A DNA stretch of 24,062 bases, taken from NCBI GenBank assembly GCA_003568945.1, contig BDIP01000075.1, forward strand, positions 1 to 24,062. Reading direction: 5' to 3'. Below the pieces are notes generated by a model. The model was not told where the DNA came from and searched no databases. It was given only the letters and a program-made list of their open reading frames with translations. Shown piece by piece: positions 1 through 11,150 of this stretch. Source of the stretch: Kipferlia bialata. Its lineage: Eukaryota > Fornicata. The number at the start of each line of letters is the position of its first letter. Position 1 is the first letter of the stretch. The translations under genes were made by a program, and so were the position numbers.

Positions 1-46
<46 letters not shown>
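1..46. repeat. (AT)n microsatellite at the left edge
   Basis: The window opens with an uninterrupted run of alternating A and T, followed by a short ACATACATA transition. It lies upstream of the first recognisable exon of the BPI-like gene and is probably part of an intron. Similar AT/TATA tracts occur in introns of this window, for example around 1500-1660 and 10020-10045. Confidence 0.95.
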
Positions 47-51
<5 letters not shown>

Positions 52-96
52 CATAGTGTAATGCTGATACTGACACTGACTGTTGCCATGATGCAG

Positions 97-3000
97 CTGG
101 TGGAACAGGTAACATTTGGCACACCCACACTATACTATCATACTGACACTACTGTTACCCTACTCTGACCCCAGTACTTCTGGATGATACCCTTCCCAGA
201 TGTCGAGGAGACACTTGACCTACTGGTCACTAAGGTACGTGTACGGTGGACATATGTAGTATGGTTATGACATTTAGTATGCATGTATGTGCACTCGTGG
301 TTTGTACCCCCCTGCCTCACCTAGGTCCACATGTCCATCTCTGCCATCGACCCCTCCTCCGTAGATGTGGGGACAGAGACAGTCACGCTGCAGGAGGGAG
401 AGGTACAAATGCACATCCAATATACACATATAGAAGTGGATGTGGTGTTTAGTGTGTCCACTTCTATTCTTTACCCCCAGGCCACTATCGCCCTGGATGG
501 TCTCTCCTTCTCATACTCCTTTGACTGGGAGTATGACGAGATAGGGTGGCCCTACATACACGACGGGGGAACAGGTGCGGAGGAGAGTATTTGCTCTCAT
601 TATCTGGTAATGCTAGAGGAGAGAGCAGGTCTCTCTCTCTCTCTCTCCCTCTGTGACACTCACCCTCCCAGGCACTGTGACTGTCTCAGATGTGTCAGCT
701 AGCGGGGCATTGGACTTCGGTGGGTATCCACAATACATAGTGTAGAGTATTCCATTTTGTTCAGTGTACCAGCCGTACTATTAATTCTACTCTTGGTTCT
801 ATTGTCAGTGTACCTCTGTAGCTGTCACACCCTCAGGCCTTGACACAAAGTGCTCGAGTGTCACAGCAGAGATATCAGACTTCAGGTGCAGTACCCACCT
901 TGTCAGTGTGTCACCATGATGGGCACACGTCTCCCTTGTCTTACATATACATATATATACATATATACACATGTGTATTTGTTCACCCGTCCTCACCCCC
1001 CAGTATGGACCTGGCCGGCAAGATCAAGGTGCATCTCGACGGTGAGTGCAGCAGTCTCTCTAGTTCTCTTTCTCTCTCTTACTCTGTATAGACCATCGCT
1101 GTGTGTAACTATATACACATTCCACCCCCTCTAACACCAAGGTGGTGCCAGTGCCCTTTACAGTGTCATTCTGTCTCTCTCCCTCTCTGTCCTTCTATGT
1201 CTGTATACCCAGCCACCCTAACCCCCAGGTGGTGCCAGTGCCCTGTACAATGTAGTCCTCAACACCCTCCTAGATGTATTGGACTCTGTCTTCACAGCAC
1301 TCTTTGAGGACAACGTGGCAGACATAGTGTCTCTGGCCATAGATGAGGTATGGGGTGTGGTATATTGGTCACATATTCAATTGTATGGGAGTGTGCATTT
1401 GAATATGGTTATCCTACCTCCCTTCCCACCCCAGCAATTTGCGTCGATGACCGACTTCATCCACACCGACATGTACGGGGACTATGTGACAGACTTCAGG
1501 TATATATATTCTGAGTCAGTGCATATATATATGTATATACATATATATATACATATGTATGTACGGGGACTACGTAACAGACTTCAGGTACTGACATAGG
1601 TGGCATATTGACTCTGAGTTAGTATATATACATATATATATACATATATATATACATGTGTATGTACGGGGACTACGTAACAGACTTCAGGTACGTCTAC
1701 CACTCTTTGTATGTCTATGTACATTTGACTTTGAATACTGATAGAGTGTAGAGATCTGGATTCTGAGCGGTTGATTTTAGTCTAAATGAACACTTTGTGG
1801 TCCAGTCATTATCATAGTCGTCTTCCCCTGACTCCAGACTGACTGACACCCCACTAGTGTATGACACCTACCTCGAGCTGTTCATGCATGGCTGGGAGTA
1901 CCCCCTAGATACCTACGATGCACCCCTGGAGGATGTGCCACAGTTCCCAGACACCATCCTGCAGAAGGTAGGGGGATAGTGTCTAACATATAGAGTGTAT
2001 ATTATACACATACAATTTGTGTGTATCGATGTTCAAATCCCCCCCTCTCCCCAGGACATGCAGATCAATATTGTATTATATTTGTCTCTATATACAAATT
2101 GTGTAAATGTATTTAAGCGTATACCTACTGTGACTATGCATAACCCCCAGGACATGCAGGTCAACCTGTCCCTATGAGTATATGAATGTATATTTCTATT
2201 AGTGTATACACACTGTTCATAGTCCTTGACACATTGTGACCCACAGGACATGCAGGTCAGTCTGTCCCGCCATGCCATCAACAGGACATTCACAGTGCAC
2301 ATAGCAGACAACCTGTTCACGGGTGGGTGGTGCATGAGCTGACATGAATGGGTGGTCTTCTATTGAGTAACCCACTGCACTGACTATGGGTCTCACCCCC
2401 AGGCACTGTCAAGCCGTCCAACCTGTCCAATCCCTCCCTGGGTGTACTGCTGACCACTGAGTACTACCAGGCCATAATGCCTAACCTCTATGCTAAGTAC
2501 GGGTGTATGTGTCTCTGCGCAAGAGTGTCCCACTCTTCTACTGTATATGTGATATGTGCGTCCACCTCACCATAGATACCCTGACCGGTCTCTGTCTGCC
2601 ACTCTAACGGCCACAGGGGATTCAGATACGGAGGTGGGGTGTAATGTGTTAATGGTACCAGTGTATATTCGTATACATCGCCGTCGTATTCACACACTCA
2701 CTGTGCAGGTCCTACCCTCCGGCCTCCTTGTTACAGCTGCCGTGTCTGTCACAGTCAGTGTGCTGAGTGAGGGTGGGGAGGAGGTATGGGGTATGCATAT
2801 ATCCACCATACTATCCTATGAATATGGCACTATCTGAACACACCCCACTGACCCCCCTAGATAGCTGAGGCGAGTGTCGTATCCATGAGTGGCACTCTGG
2901 GCATGGCCTGCCAGGTCTCTATCAGCATGGCCAACCACTGGCAGATAGCCACATCGGGGTGGTCCCCATACAACTGGACATTCACCCTCGATAACAGCAA

Positions 3001-3681
3001 GTGAGTCTTGGTATATAGTGTACACCTACAGTTCTTGCCTCCACACCATGCCAACCCCAGATACGACCAGTTTGACCCCAACAACTACATGCTGATGTCC
3101 TCCTATGCGGCACTGGAGCAGTACGGGGTGGCACCCTTCATGGAGTATAGGTATATAGTATAGTGTATGTTATAGTATGTGGTATAGTGTAGTAGAGGGT
3201 ATAGGGTATAGTTTATAGCAGTGGTGCCATATATAGAGTGTGTATGTGATGCTACAGAAGAGTACGGGGCGGCACCCTCCATGGAGTATAGGTGGGTAGT
3301 ATGTCACATATATTGGAGTATGTATTGCAAAGAAGAGTCTTCTAACATTCCTGTATGTAGTGTCACTGCTTGTTGTCCTGTCTCACCTTAGGTTGCACGA
3401 CAACATCAGAATTAGTATGAGTATCGTATTGTATCGGTATCAGCACCAGTAATGTGTAGAACGTGTCTCTTACCCCCCAGGTCCCACTACGATGCCATCA
3501 ATCTGCCCATGTACTCTAGATGCGTGGGGTTCAACGAGGATACAACCATTGTCAGATACCAGGTACAAGTATGAATGCAGTCTAGCTGTATATTGTCATA
3601 TTGTATAAATACACTAACTCTCAGGACGACGCAGCACTCATCGGGTTCGATGTGCAGAAGGTTCCCTACCCTGACTGCTGA
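97..3681 (+). CDS. BPI/LBP/CETP-family lipid-binding protein, 5' incomplete
   Basis: Members of this family bind lipids, lipopolysaccharide or sterols in an elongated two-barrel fold and usually carry a secretion signal. Exons that keep phase: 97-108, 175-234, 325-402, 481-574, 672-719, 837-885, 1004-1041, 1229-1347, 1435-1499, 1838-1967, 2247-2322, 2403-2496, 2576-2633, 2709-2783, 2861-3000, 3061-3150, 3481-3562 and 3625-3681 (stop TGA). From 175 they encode 450 residues, close to a mature BPI. The order matches the family: VHMSISAID near the start, SSVTAEISDF then MDLAGKIKVHL in the N-terminal barrel, VLNTLLDVLDSVF helix, the linker region YDTYLELFMHGWEYP, NLYAKYPDRSLSATL and LPSGLLVTAAVSV in the second barrel, and LPMYSRCVGF...ALIGFDVQ at the C-terminus. 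The first 30 or so residues and any signal peptide are missing, so the start is probably left of the window; the ATGs at 88 and 91 are a weaker alternative. BPI-like proteins are known in Giardia. Family assignment rests on reading the translation, not on a search. Confidence 0.8.
1142..1251 (+). repeat. Duplicated acceptor/exon start, 2 copies 87 nt apart
   Basis: GTGGTGCCAGTGCCCT follows an AG at 1142 and again at 1229. The second copy is the true exon start (phase fits the preceding exon ending at 1041). The first lies in the intron with its own AAG acceptor and diverges after about 20 bases. Confidence 0.85.
1473..1697 (+). repeat. Exon end with donor present three times (1473, 1561, 1664)
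   Basis: The exon end GTACGGGGACTATGTGACAG plus ACTTCAG and a GT donor occurs at 1473-1500. Two close copies (GACTACGTAACAG variant) lie 88 and 191 bases downstream, separated by AT-rich TATATACATA stretches. All three carry a usable GT. The donor of the third (GTACGT) looks closest to a strong donor, yet only the first keeps the reading frame of the BPI model. Confidence 0.9.
2055..2280 (+). repeat. Acceptor plus exon start triplicated with 96-nt period
   Basis: GACATGCAG follows an AG acceptor at 2055, 2151 and 2247, a constant spacing of 96 bases. The continuations ATCAATATTG, GTCAACCTGTCC and GTCAGTCTGTCC are increasingly similar towards the true exon at 2247-2322. The constant period indicates two rounds of tandem duplication of one unit. 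Confidence 0.9.
3117..3297 (+). repeat. Exon end plus donor duplicated 141 nt downstream
   Basis: The exon end at 3117-3150 (AGTACGGGG, GGCACCC, ATGGAGTATAG then GT) is repeated at 3262-3294 with few changes (GGCGGCACCCTCC). The copy sits in the 330-base intron before exon 3481-3562 and retains a GTGGGT donor-like sequence. Confidence 0.9.
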
Positions 3682-3933
3682 GTGGCCGTGTCAGACTTGT
3701 TGAGAGAGGAAGAGAGGTCAAAGGAGATTGAGCGATACCAATATAGATACTTCCCAAATGTCATATAGGTCTTATGATGTATGATGTAATTAATGTCAGT
3801 TGCATTCTACATACAGAATTGTGTTACTTGTTGATACCTGGTAGTGTCGGGGATACCGACTCGGGATTGCTGATGGCCTTGCCTCGAAGGAGAATTAGCC
3901 TGAACAGTGCATATTGATACACTCAATTGTTTC

Positions 3934-5508
3934 ATGGCAGGCTGTTCAGCGGTTGTCACTGTACAGATCCCCAACCCGGTATCTTCTGGTCCCTCTCTGA
4001 CCTGTCAAATCCAGCCTCCATATCAACTCGCTGGAACACTAGACCGTCTGAAACAACTACCCACCCACCTTGGCTCTCAGGTGGTTCGGAGGCATGAGAT
4101 CCAGCATATGGGATGACATATGCCCTGTGTTCAAAGGACATCCGGTCGGTGAGGAGGGACATGACAGAAACACACAGTGTCTTCCAATCACTCTACCCGC
4201 CCTGTCTACAGCTGACAGAGGACACGTTGAGGGTACGGTACAGTCCACCACGACTGTGACACTGATACTGCGAAGACACTGGGGACTCTCTGTCATACGT
4301 CTGTACACGATGCTTGGTCCCCTATTCCAGTACTCTTCTACACTGCACTTCAGACACGACTCATATCTACCCCTAACCCAAAGCCCACCTGCCTAGACCC
4401 CACGGCCGCAGGTCCCAATCCTCCCTTCACACCAAGGCACACAACTCACATCACACACAGAGGGTGGCGAACGAGAGGCGGAGCAGGTCCTCTCTCTCTG
4501 GTGTGTATATTGAGGGTGGAAGAAATGCGTCTGGGTCCGCCTTAGTGGTGGCCGACCTAACACAGAAGGTACATGAATGATATAGATGTTGTGGTATTAC
4601 ATAGGTGTGCACCGAGACCTCTGTCGCCAAACCACTCTCCTATATGGTGCTACACTGTCGCGGCGAGACTAACCATATTCATCAACTATTGCAATGCCCT
4701 CCATAATTGACGTTCTCATGCTCATTACCTATGACCCTAACCATCAGAACCTGAGACTGTTTGACTCTGCCCCTCCCTGGACCGAGGCAGACTATAACCC
4801 ACTGCCCACCGTACCCCCAGACCCAGATAGGTTCACTCTCCTGCAGCCAAGACACGAGCTGTTCCCCATGTCGGTACGGGTGTATATGATAGTAGAACAC
4901 TCATACTGCAACAATATGGCGGTGACTGAGTAACTAGCACACTACTGAGTGATATACTTGGGGTAAATACAGTGACGTGAAACTGACACTAGCTCCCCAA
5001 GCTAGCCCGGGTGTCCCCCCTAGAGGCATCTATCCAGAGACGCCAGGGGTATGGGGGGACGGGTCAGTATTGGGGCAACGGGACAGCAGGCCTCCTCCGT
5101 CCCCCTCCACCTCGAGGTGCAGATACACTCTGTGACCTATCTCCAATCCCTGAGTACAAGCTGCACCCTGCTGGCAACACCCCTCTGCCCTGTGAGGACT
5201 GGATGAGGAAGCAGAGAGGCAGCCTCGCAATCCCTCCTGCAGATGGCAACGGTACGTTGGCCAGATACTCGTCCGTCGTAGTGTCCTCTCTCTCTCGCGT
5301 TCCTCAACAATGTGGTATTGGAGTAGTACAACAGTAAGACTTAAACTAAGATCATCTAAGTTAGATCTCTATCTCTTACTCCGCTGCTAATGAAACAGGT
5401 TCTATCATGCGTTCGTGCTCTGAACAACCCACACGCCGTGGAAATAGATGTGGCAGACACAAGAGCAGGTCTCGCAGAGAGCAGTCGCAAGACTACTCAA
5501 ATTGAGTA
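3934..5508 (+). pseudogene. Broken coding-like region, possible decayed paralogue of the DUF4241-like gene
   Basis: Several protein-like stretches lie in different frames without splice sites that connect them in phase. They are 3934-4080 (MAGCSAVVTVQIPNP start), about 4113-4256 (VFQSLYPPCLQLTEDT), 4694-4870 (ITYDPNHQNLRLFDSAPPW), 5011-5260 (ADTLCDLSPIPEYKL) and 5398-5508 (CVRALNNPHAVEIDVADT, ending at a stop). Some phrases resemble the gene at 11151-15896 in roughly the same order: SFHSLTPPPVCQLTEDT, VDYDPEYRMDDIRLTALPGW and CLALRHGSTKPVTLTLVDKADG. The DNA CAGCTGACAGAGGACAC is shared by both (4209 and 11298 areas). I infer a degenerate relative of that gene. It could instead be a functional gene whose introns I failed to place. 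The usual CTNAC-C(n)-AG acceptors are rarer here than in the neighbouring genes. Confidence 0.35.
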
Positions 5509-6055
5509 ACTCAATGGACCAGTAGAATTTGACTGAATAATAGTATTGTAATCCTGTCCAAAGTGGTTATGGCTTCCTGATTCACGCAGATAATATATGT
5601 GAGATAAATGTATGTCGCCATGTGTGTTCCACATTCAGACGCGTAAGTATGAGTGACTGACAGATTGAATTGGAAGGATCCAAGGTTACGTTCAGAGTCT
5701 GAATACAATTACGAACACACTGTTGTGCTCAGATGTTCAACACTGATTGTGTAAGTACTACATGTGTATCGTAACCATGAGTCATGCCGCTACGCATGCA
5801 CTGTATAATGCACAGTGTGGAGAAGACTAAACAGTCCAGAGAAGGCATAGTGTCAGAGAGATGCCTTCACCCCGTCCTACCACTCCCACCACCAGCTGTC
5901 CACGTTTAAGACGCCTACCACGCAGCAACTTGACTGCCTTCAGTTTAGTAGGTGTGCTGGGGTACATATCGCTTCGGCTTAGCACCACACTTAGTCGCCA
6001 AGTGCTGAGTCGCTAAGTGGGGACAAGTGTCTCTTCTTGCTAGCCTCAAGTGGCA
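5509..6055. other. Stretch without recognisable features
   Basis: I see no convincing open frame, splice-site motif, RNA gene or repeat array, only stop-rich sequence of mixed composition. The near-duplicate GTCGCCAAGTG / GTCGCTAAGTG (about 5993-6018) is too short to interpret. Part of it may be upstream sequence of the gene modelled at 6056. Confidence 0.5.
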
Positions 6056-7064
6056 ATGCCAGAGAAACCTGAGCAGCCCATTGCTCTCTCCACCCTCTTG
6101 GCTCAGAGAAAGGCAGGGTCGGTGGCAGACACACCAGCTACAGGTATACAGCAACCAGCGCCTCCTAGGAAAGCGATAGTCGTACTCTTCATATAATGCA
6201 TCAGATCTTCATGTAATCCTGTCGTGTGCTGTATTCAACACGTCAATGTGTTACTGTCGACATGGTCATGCCAAGCGATGTATATGTATTGGCTTTCCTT
6301 ATATCAGCAATACACTCTTCTGACTAACCAGGTGGCGACGCAGGTAATGGACCGTTACTTGGGAACAGTTACACCAGCCAGTGCCATGAGGTAGAGGCCC
6401 TCTCTCACCCTCCCCTGCTTAGGAGGGGACGCCGTCTTGTACCCGTGCAGGTGCATGATGTGAAGGCGACCGCTCACTCTGCCTCCTCAGGGTCATGTCT
6501 TCCCCGTCCACCCACACACCCTCGGCCCATACAGATAGGGTCTATCCAGCAGAAGGTATGCTTCATCATACAAGTCATCCTATGGAGGCTCTACTCTTCT
6601 TTACCGGTCAGCTCCCACAGCCCCTTGGACACCCCTCTCTTGTCCCTCCCCAGGGGGTGCGCCCATGTGAAGACATGCCACTACAGGGTTTGGTACTTAG
6701 AGGGGGAGAGAGACTCTCTCAGAGAGACCATGGCATGGAGGGACTGACCAGGGCAGTGAGAGTGGACACCAGCACAGACTCTGTGTCTGTGAGTGTCATG
6801 GGTGACACATCTAGGGAGGGGAGCCCCATGGAGAGTGCCTGCCAGACTAGAACACACGCTGTGTCTGGTATGACCCAGCACTCAGGTACACACAGGCCAA
6901 CCCAACGCATTCCCTGCTACAGAACAACAGACCTCCCACGCCTGGCTCCCACAACACAGAGACACCAGAAGACAAGAGAGAGCCTGGGGTCTCTGGGTGG
7001 GAGTAGAGGTCTCAGGTCCGAGGCATGGAGGCCATGTGCCTCAGGAACAGTGAATACCGAGTAG
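6056..7064 (+). CDS. Hypothetical protein, three-exon model
   Basis: Exons 6056-6143, 6332-6555 and 6654-7064 (stop TAG) keep phase through both junctions and give 240 residues. The N-terminus MPEKPEQPIALSTLLAQRK looks like a real start. Acceptors are CTGACTAACCAG and CTCCCCAG; donors are GTATAC and GTATGC. The protein is rich in Ser, Thr, Arg, Gly and Pro, with no predicted membrane segment and no domain I recognise. In the last exon a second frame (about 6925-7010) also looks protein-like, so the 3' end may use another splice pattern. The MATE gene starts about 100 bases downstream on the same strand. This could be a fast-evolving disordered protein or part of the decayed region to its left. 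Confidence 0.4.
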
Positions 7065-7163
7065 ATATCAAGAATCATGTTATACTCAGAAATCAATTGA
7101 TCAAGAAATTTCGAAATGATGAAACAGATCAATTTTGAAATGTGAAAACAGACCCTCACACTG

Positions 7164-10100
7164 ATGTCCCCTCACTGTATGGAAAGTGATTGTGGTGCAA
7201 TGCAGGCTGACAACCCGGAGCCTGATGCAAGTGTGACCGCTGAGGTCTGTGGAGTGTTAGATACAGACGGGGTGGTATCAGAGGCGGGTACAGCAGGGGA
7301 CATATCTGACCCCCATACACCCGAAGATACGGGTGCCAGTGGAGCTACCACTGACCCGTCGGCCTATATGGGCACACAGAGAGTGCCAACACTGCTGCTA
7401 AGGTATTATGCCGCCGTCTTCAATAGCCTCTGTACTCTCGCAGTTTGTTCCCTGCATTCCATGCACCATACACCATACCCAGCGTGCACTCTGCTGTCAC
7501 TAACCCCAGGGTAGCGTGGCCAAGTGTGATTGGTATGCTTGTGCAGGTAAATGCAGTGTTTATTCTGGTGGTACTGTATGGTGATACTGATTCTAGTATC
7601 ATGTGTTAGTGTATGGATTGCCCATGCTTCAATCGTTGTCACATGAGCTGGGGCAATTACGAATCTGACTCCTACTCTCTTCTATGTCCCTCATGCCAGG
7701 CCCTGTACAACGTGGTGGACTCCATCTTTGTGGCCCAGGGGGTGGGTACAATGGGGGTCGGGGCTCTGGGTATGTGCATGTACCTTTCTCTGTGTGCATG
7801 GATACACCAGTTCTGTAACACTCTATGTATATGACAGTGGTGTGTAGTCTGGTCACATATCCTTCCTATCTTTCTCTCTCTCTGCGTCTCCCTCCGTTCC
7901 TGATATTTCTTTTCACTACATTCTTTTTTCTTCTTCTCTCTCTCTCCCCCCCCCCCTTCTCTTGCTCATGCACAGCTGTGTTCCTCCCCATCGAGGTGAC
8001 TCTGTACGCTGCCATAGGTATGAATCCACATGCATTGTCACACACACACACACAAGTATATATATATTCATTTCTATTTCCCATCTCTACTTCTCTCTCT
8101 GCCCCTCCCCTCATACGCCAGGGAATGTGTTTGGGAGTGGGGCTGCCGCCATGATAGCCAGATCTCTGGGTGCCAATGACACTAAGAGGGCAGAGGTGTG
8201 TGTGTGTATGTGTGTGTATATATCCCTCTACACCCCCCAACCTCTTAGGCTGTGCTGCTCAACATGCTAGTGGCCTGTGCCGCACAGAGCATCATCATCC
8301 CACTGGCATTCCTGCCCTGGTTCAGCACATTCCTCAGGCTCTTTGGTATGCGTCATGTTGCATTCTCCTAGTCATAGTCCCCCTGTAACCCCCAGGTGCC
8401 ACCGATGCCATCCTACCTGGTGCTATAACTACAATGTATGACAATGCATACGTGTACACTCACCCTGCCAGGTGCCACTGATGCCATCCTGCCAGGTGCC
8501 CTGGAGTACGGTCGCATCCTGACAGTGTTTGTGTGTAGGTACGGTGACTATTCAGCTCCATACCCTGTATACACCTCTCTCTTCTCATCTCCTCTACTGT
8601 CATGACCAATGCACAATCATACCCCTGCCTCCCCCCCCAGCTACATGTTTGGCCAGTCCCTGCCCCACATCCTGAGGGCACTGGGCTATGAGAGGCTATC
8701 CATGCAGATGGTAGTGGGTATGTGATCAATACAATGTAATAGTCATATAGTGTATGGTGGAGCCAGTGCCCTTGATGTTGTGTTCTGCCCCCCCCTCCTC
8801 CCCTCACCCCCAGCCTCTGCTTGTATCAACATGGTCATCGACCCCTTACTCATCTTTGGGTTTGACATGGGTATCAGTGGGGCAGCCATCAGTACAGTGG
8901 TGGCACAGACAGTGCCAGGTATGTGTATGTACATACTAATATGATACTGGATATCCTATGTATCTGTATCCACCCCCCCACCCCAGCTGTGCTTGCCATT
9001 CTGTTCCTCATGAAGGAGACGCAGCCAGTCAGGATAAGGTGGGGCAGGGAGTATACGTACGTATAGGGTGGTGTATACGTTGTGTATGCACATGTACAGT
9101 GTATGTAGCGCTGGAGGAGTCACGATCAGATGGGAACTACCTGTGACATTGATGGGAGTGCACATCAGTTCTATCACTTGTGTTTAGCAGCGTCAGTGAT
9201 GTCTCTCTGACCCTAGGTTTGACAGAGACATTGACTTTGCCATCATGAGACGCTTCCTGGGACTAGGTGAGTCAGTCACATGGTCTGTTGTCCCTGAGTG
9301 TTTGACTATTTGTATATGTATTGTCTATATGTGTTATTCCCTCTCACCTCAGGCTTCCCCCAGATGGGCCAGCAGTCCTCCCAGGCACTGCCCGTGGTAC
9401 TAGGTGGGTGTGATACAGTGCATGTGTATTCTCAAATCATATATGTGTCCCTTATGCGTAATGTAACCCCAGGCAACGCCCTCATCAAGCACTTTGCCGA
9501 CCCCGCTGATGTAGACACACTCATTGTGGTGTTCAGCGGCATCCTCCAGCGGTGCGTCCACTCAATATCAACATAATACTTATCTCTATATTACTCTGTA
9601 GAGCCATGCGCATGTGAGTGCATCACGTGTTTTCATATGACACAACAATTTGAATTCCTCCCCCCCCAGCTACCTCGCTCTCCTCATCCCCCCCCCATCA
9701 TCGCTCTTACATTATATATATAGTATATGTAGTATTGCTATATCTATATATTACTGTATACCTCATTCCAAGGTACCTCGCCCTCCTCATCTTGCCCATC
9801 ATCGGTATGACAGCCGGGTATCTACCCGTGGCCAGTTACAACCTGGGGGCCAAGAACTACCACCGCTTCATGCGCGTAGTACTGTATGGCCTGTTGTTCA
9901 GCGGCTCCATAGCAACTGTGGGGTGGTTAGGTAGGGGTATATGGCTGCAGATAACAGTCATGTTGTCATCCAAGTTCTGTTTCCAGAAGGGATATCCATC
10001 GTTGAGCACCATCTGCCTATATATATATATATATATAGATATATAGGCAAAGTATATCCTATCCTGACCCCCAGGCACCCTCCTCGCCCCTGCCCTCATT

Positions 10101-10923
10101 GTACAGGTACTGGGTGGAGACGACCCTGCCCTGACCGATCTGGGCGTGTCTGTCATGAGGCACTGGTGCTACGGGTTCCTACTGGTGTGCTTCCCATACG
10201 TGGCAGCAGCCACATTCCAGGTGGGGATACTATGTATGCATATGTATACTACAGTGTCGTTGCTACCTGTCTCACCGCAGGCCCAGTCCCAGGCCCTCCT
10301 GGCCACAGCAGTGGCCCTTGCCAGACAGGTATGCAAGGGGTAGACAGATGCATATGCTTGCCTATCTCTCTCCCATTCTGTCAATCTCCCTCTCTCCCTC
10401 TCTCTATCTCTCTATCTCTCCCCCTGACCCCCCAGATGCTCATCATGCTGCCAACCATGGCCATCATGCCCATGATCACAGGGTGGGTGGATGTATATGT
10501 GTACAATATGAGTATCTATATGGCTATCTATAGGGAATACATCAGCCGTCACCCACATGCCCATGATCGCTGAGTGGATGTATACATATGGCTGTACTCA
10601 TCACTCATAGGATCAGCTCCACACATTGTCCCTCCCCTCATCCCAGCAACATTGAGTCGATGTTCTACGCTGGCACTGTGAGTGATGTGTGTGCTGCTGT
10701 CTCATCGATGCTGCTGATGGGGTGGTATGTGTACAGGCCCCTGGTGCCCCTGCTGGCAGAGGAGAAGAGGGAGAGAGAGGAGGCAGAGGGGGCAGACGCC
10801 CTGGAGAGCCAGTGTAACGCAGAGACACCAGAGGGAGAGGGAGAGGGAGAGAGTGTAGTGGAGACACTCGCCGTACCCACCTGTGGGGAGGGAGAGGTAG
10901 CCGTTGAGGTGGCAGATGAGTGA
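7164..10923 (+). CDS. MATE-family multidrug/cation antiporter (MepA-like)
   Basis: MATE proteins use H+ or Na+ gradients to export organic cations, drugs and metabolites across a membrane with 12 helices. Exons: 7164-7402, 7510-7546, 7700-7769, 7976-8017, 8122-8195, 8249-8345, 8472-8538, 8641-8717, 8814-8918, 8987-9038, 9217-9266, 9353-9403, 9473-9551, 9773-9930, 10075-10220, 10281-10328, 10436-10482, 10647-10923. They sum to 1716 nt in one frame (571 aa plus stop). Family marks: MGTQRVPTLLLR before helix 1, then ALYNVVDSIFVAQGVG; FGSGAAAMIARSLGAND after helix 2; NMVIDPLLIFGFDMGISGAA (helices 5-6); and GMTAGYLPVASYNLGAKNY in the second half. About 75 N-terminal residues are acidic and polar, and about 60 C-terminal residues form a charged Glu-rich tail (EEKREREEAEG). 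ATG 7164 is the first ATG after an in-frame stop. The helix pattern is of the bacterial MepA/DinF type rather than the animal/plant type, so lateral transfer is plausible. Substrate is unknown. Confidence 0.9.
7866..7957 (+). repeat. Pyrimidine-rich intron tract
   Basis: A C/T-rich stretch with (TC)n, TTTTTTC and a run of C fills the intron before the MATE exon 7976-8017. Pyrimidine runs on the sense strand are typical of introns throughout this window. Confidence 0.8.
8396..8495 (+). repeat. Duplicated acceptor/exon start in the MATE gene, 76 nt apart
   Basis: CCAG followed by GTGCCACCGATGCCATCCT at 8396 is repeated as GTGCCACTGATGCCATCCT at 8472, the true exon start. Using the first acceptor would soon run into changed sequence. 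Both copies keep a CCAG acceptor. Confidence 0.9.
9671..9795 (+). repeat. Duplicated exon start in the MATE gene, 103 nt apart
   Basis: TACCTCGCTCTCCTCATC at 9671, after CCCCCCCAGC, is repeated as TACCTCGCCCTCCTCATC at 9774 after CCAAGG. Phase (CAG CG + G TAC) supports the second copy as the exon start. Intron 9552-9772 therefore contains a decoy of its own downstream exon. Confidence 0.9.
10466..10580 (+). repeat. Duplicated exon end in the MATE gene, 91 nt apart
   Basis: ATGCCCATGATCACAGGGTG with GGTGGATGTATA following (10466) recurs as ATGCCCATGATCGCTGAGTG with GATGTATA (10557). The copy has lost the GT donor context. Confidence 0.8.
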
Positions 10924-11150
10924 GATGTCGCTACTAACAGTAGTAGGTGACAAGTAGCCGGCCATATTTGGTTCCCTGCCTGTCTATTCTTATAGGGTCA
11001 CAAGTAGTATTCAGATTCATTTACGTTCCCATAGTTTGAGAAGAATAGATACTGTGACGAGTGTATTGTGATGTCGCTGCTGTCCATTGATAGTGGGTAG
11101 GAGTGCAATGGAACCATCTTGTCAATCAATTCGTCAATCGTAACCAATCA

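Noticed and set aside
3379-3420. Possible BPI exon after CTCACCTTAG (3382-3391)
   Set aside because: No in-phase donor follows, and the flanking exons join directly in phase with a family-like sequence.
8261-8390. Possible extra MATE exon from the first GTGCCACC copy at 8396
   Set aside because: Sequence after the first 20 bases diverges from the family, while the copy at 8472 continues into a good MATE helix in phase.
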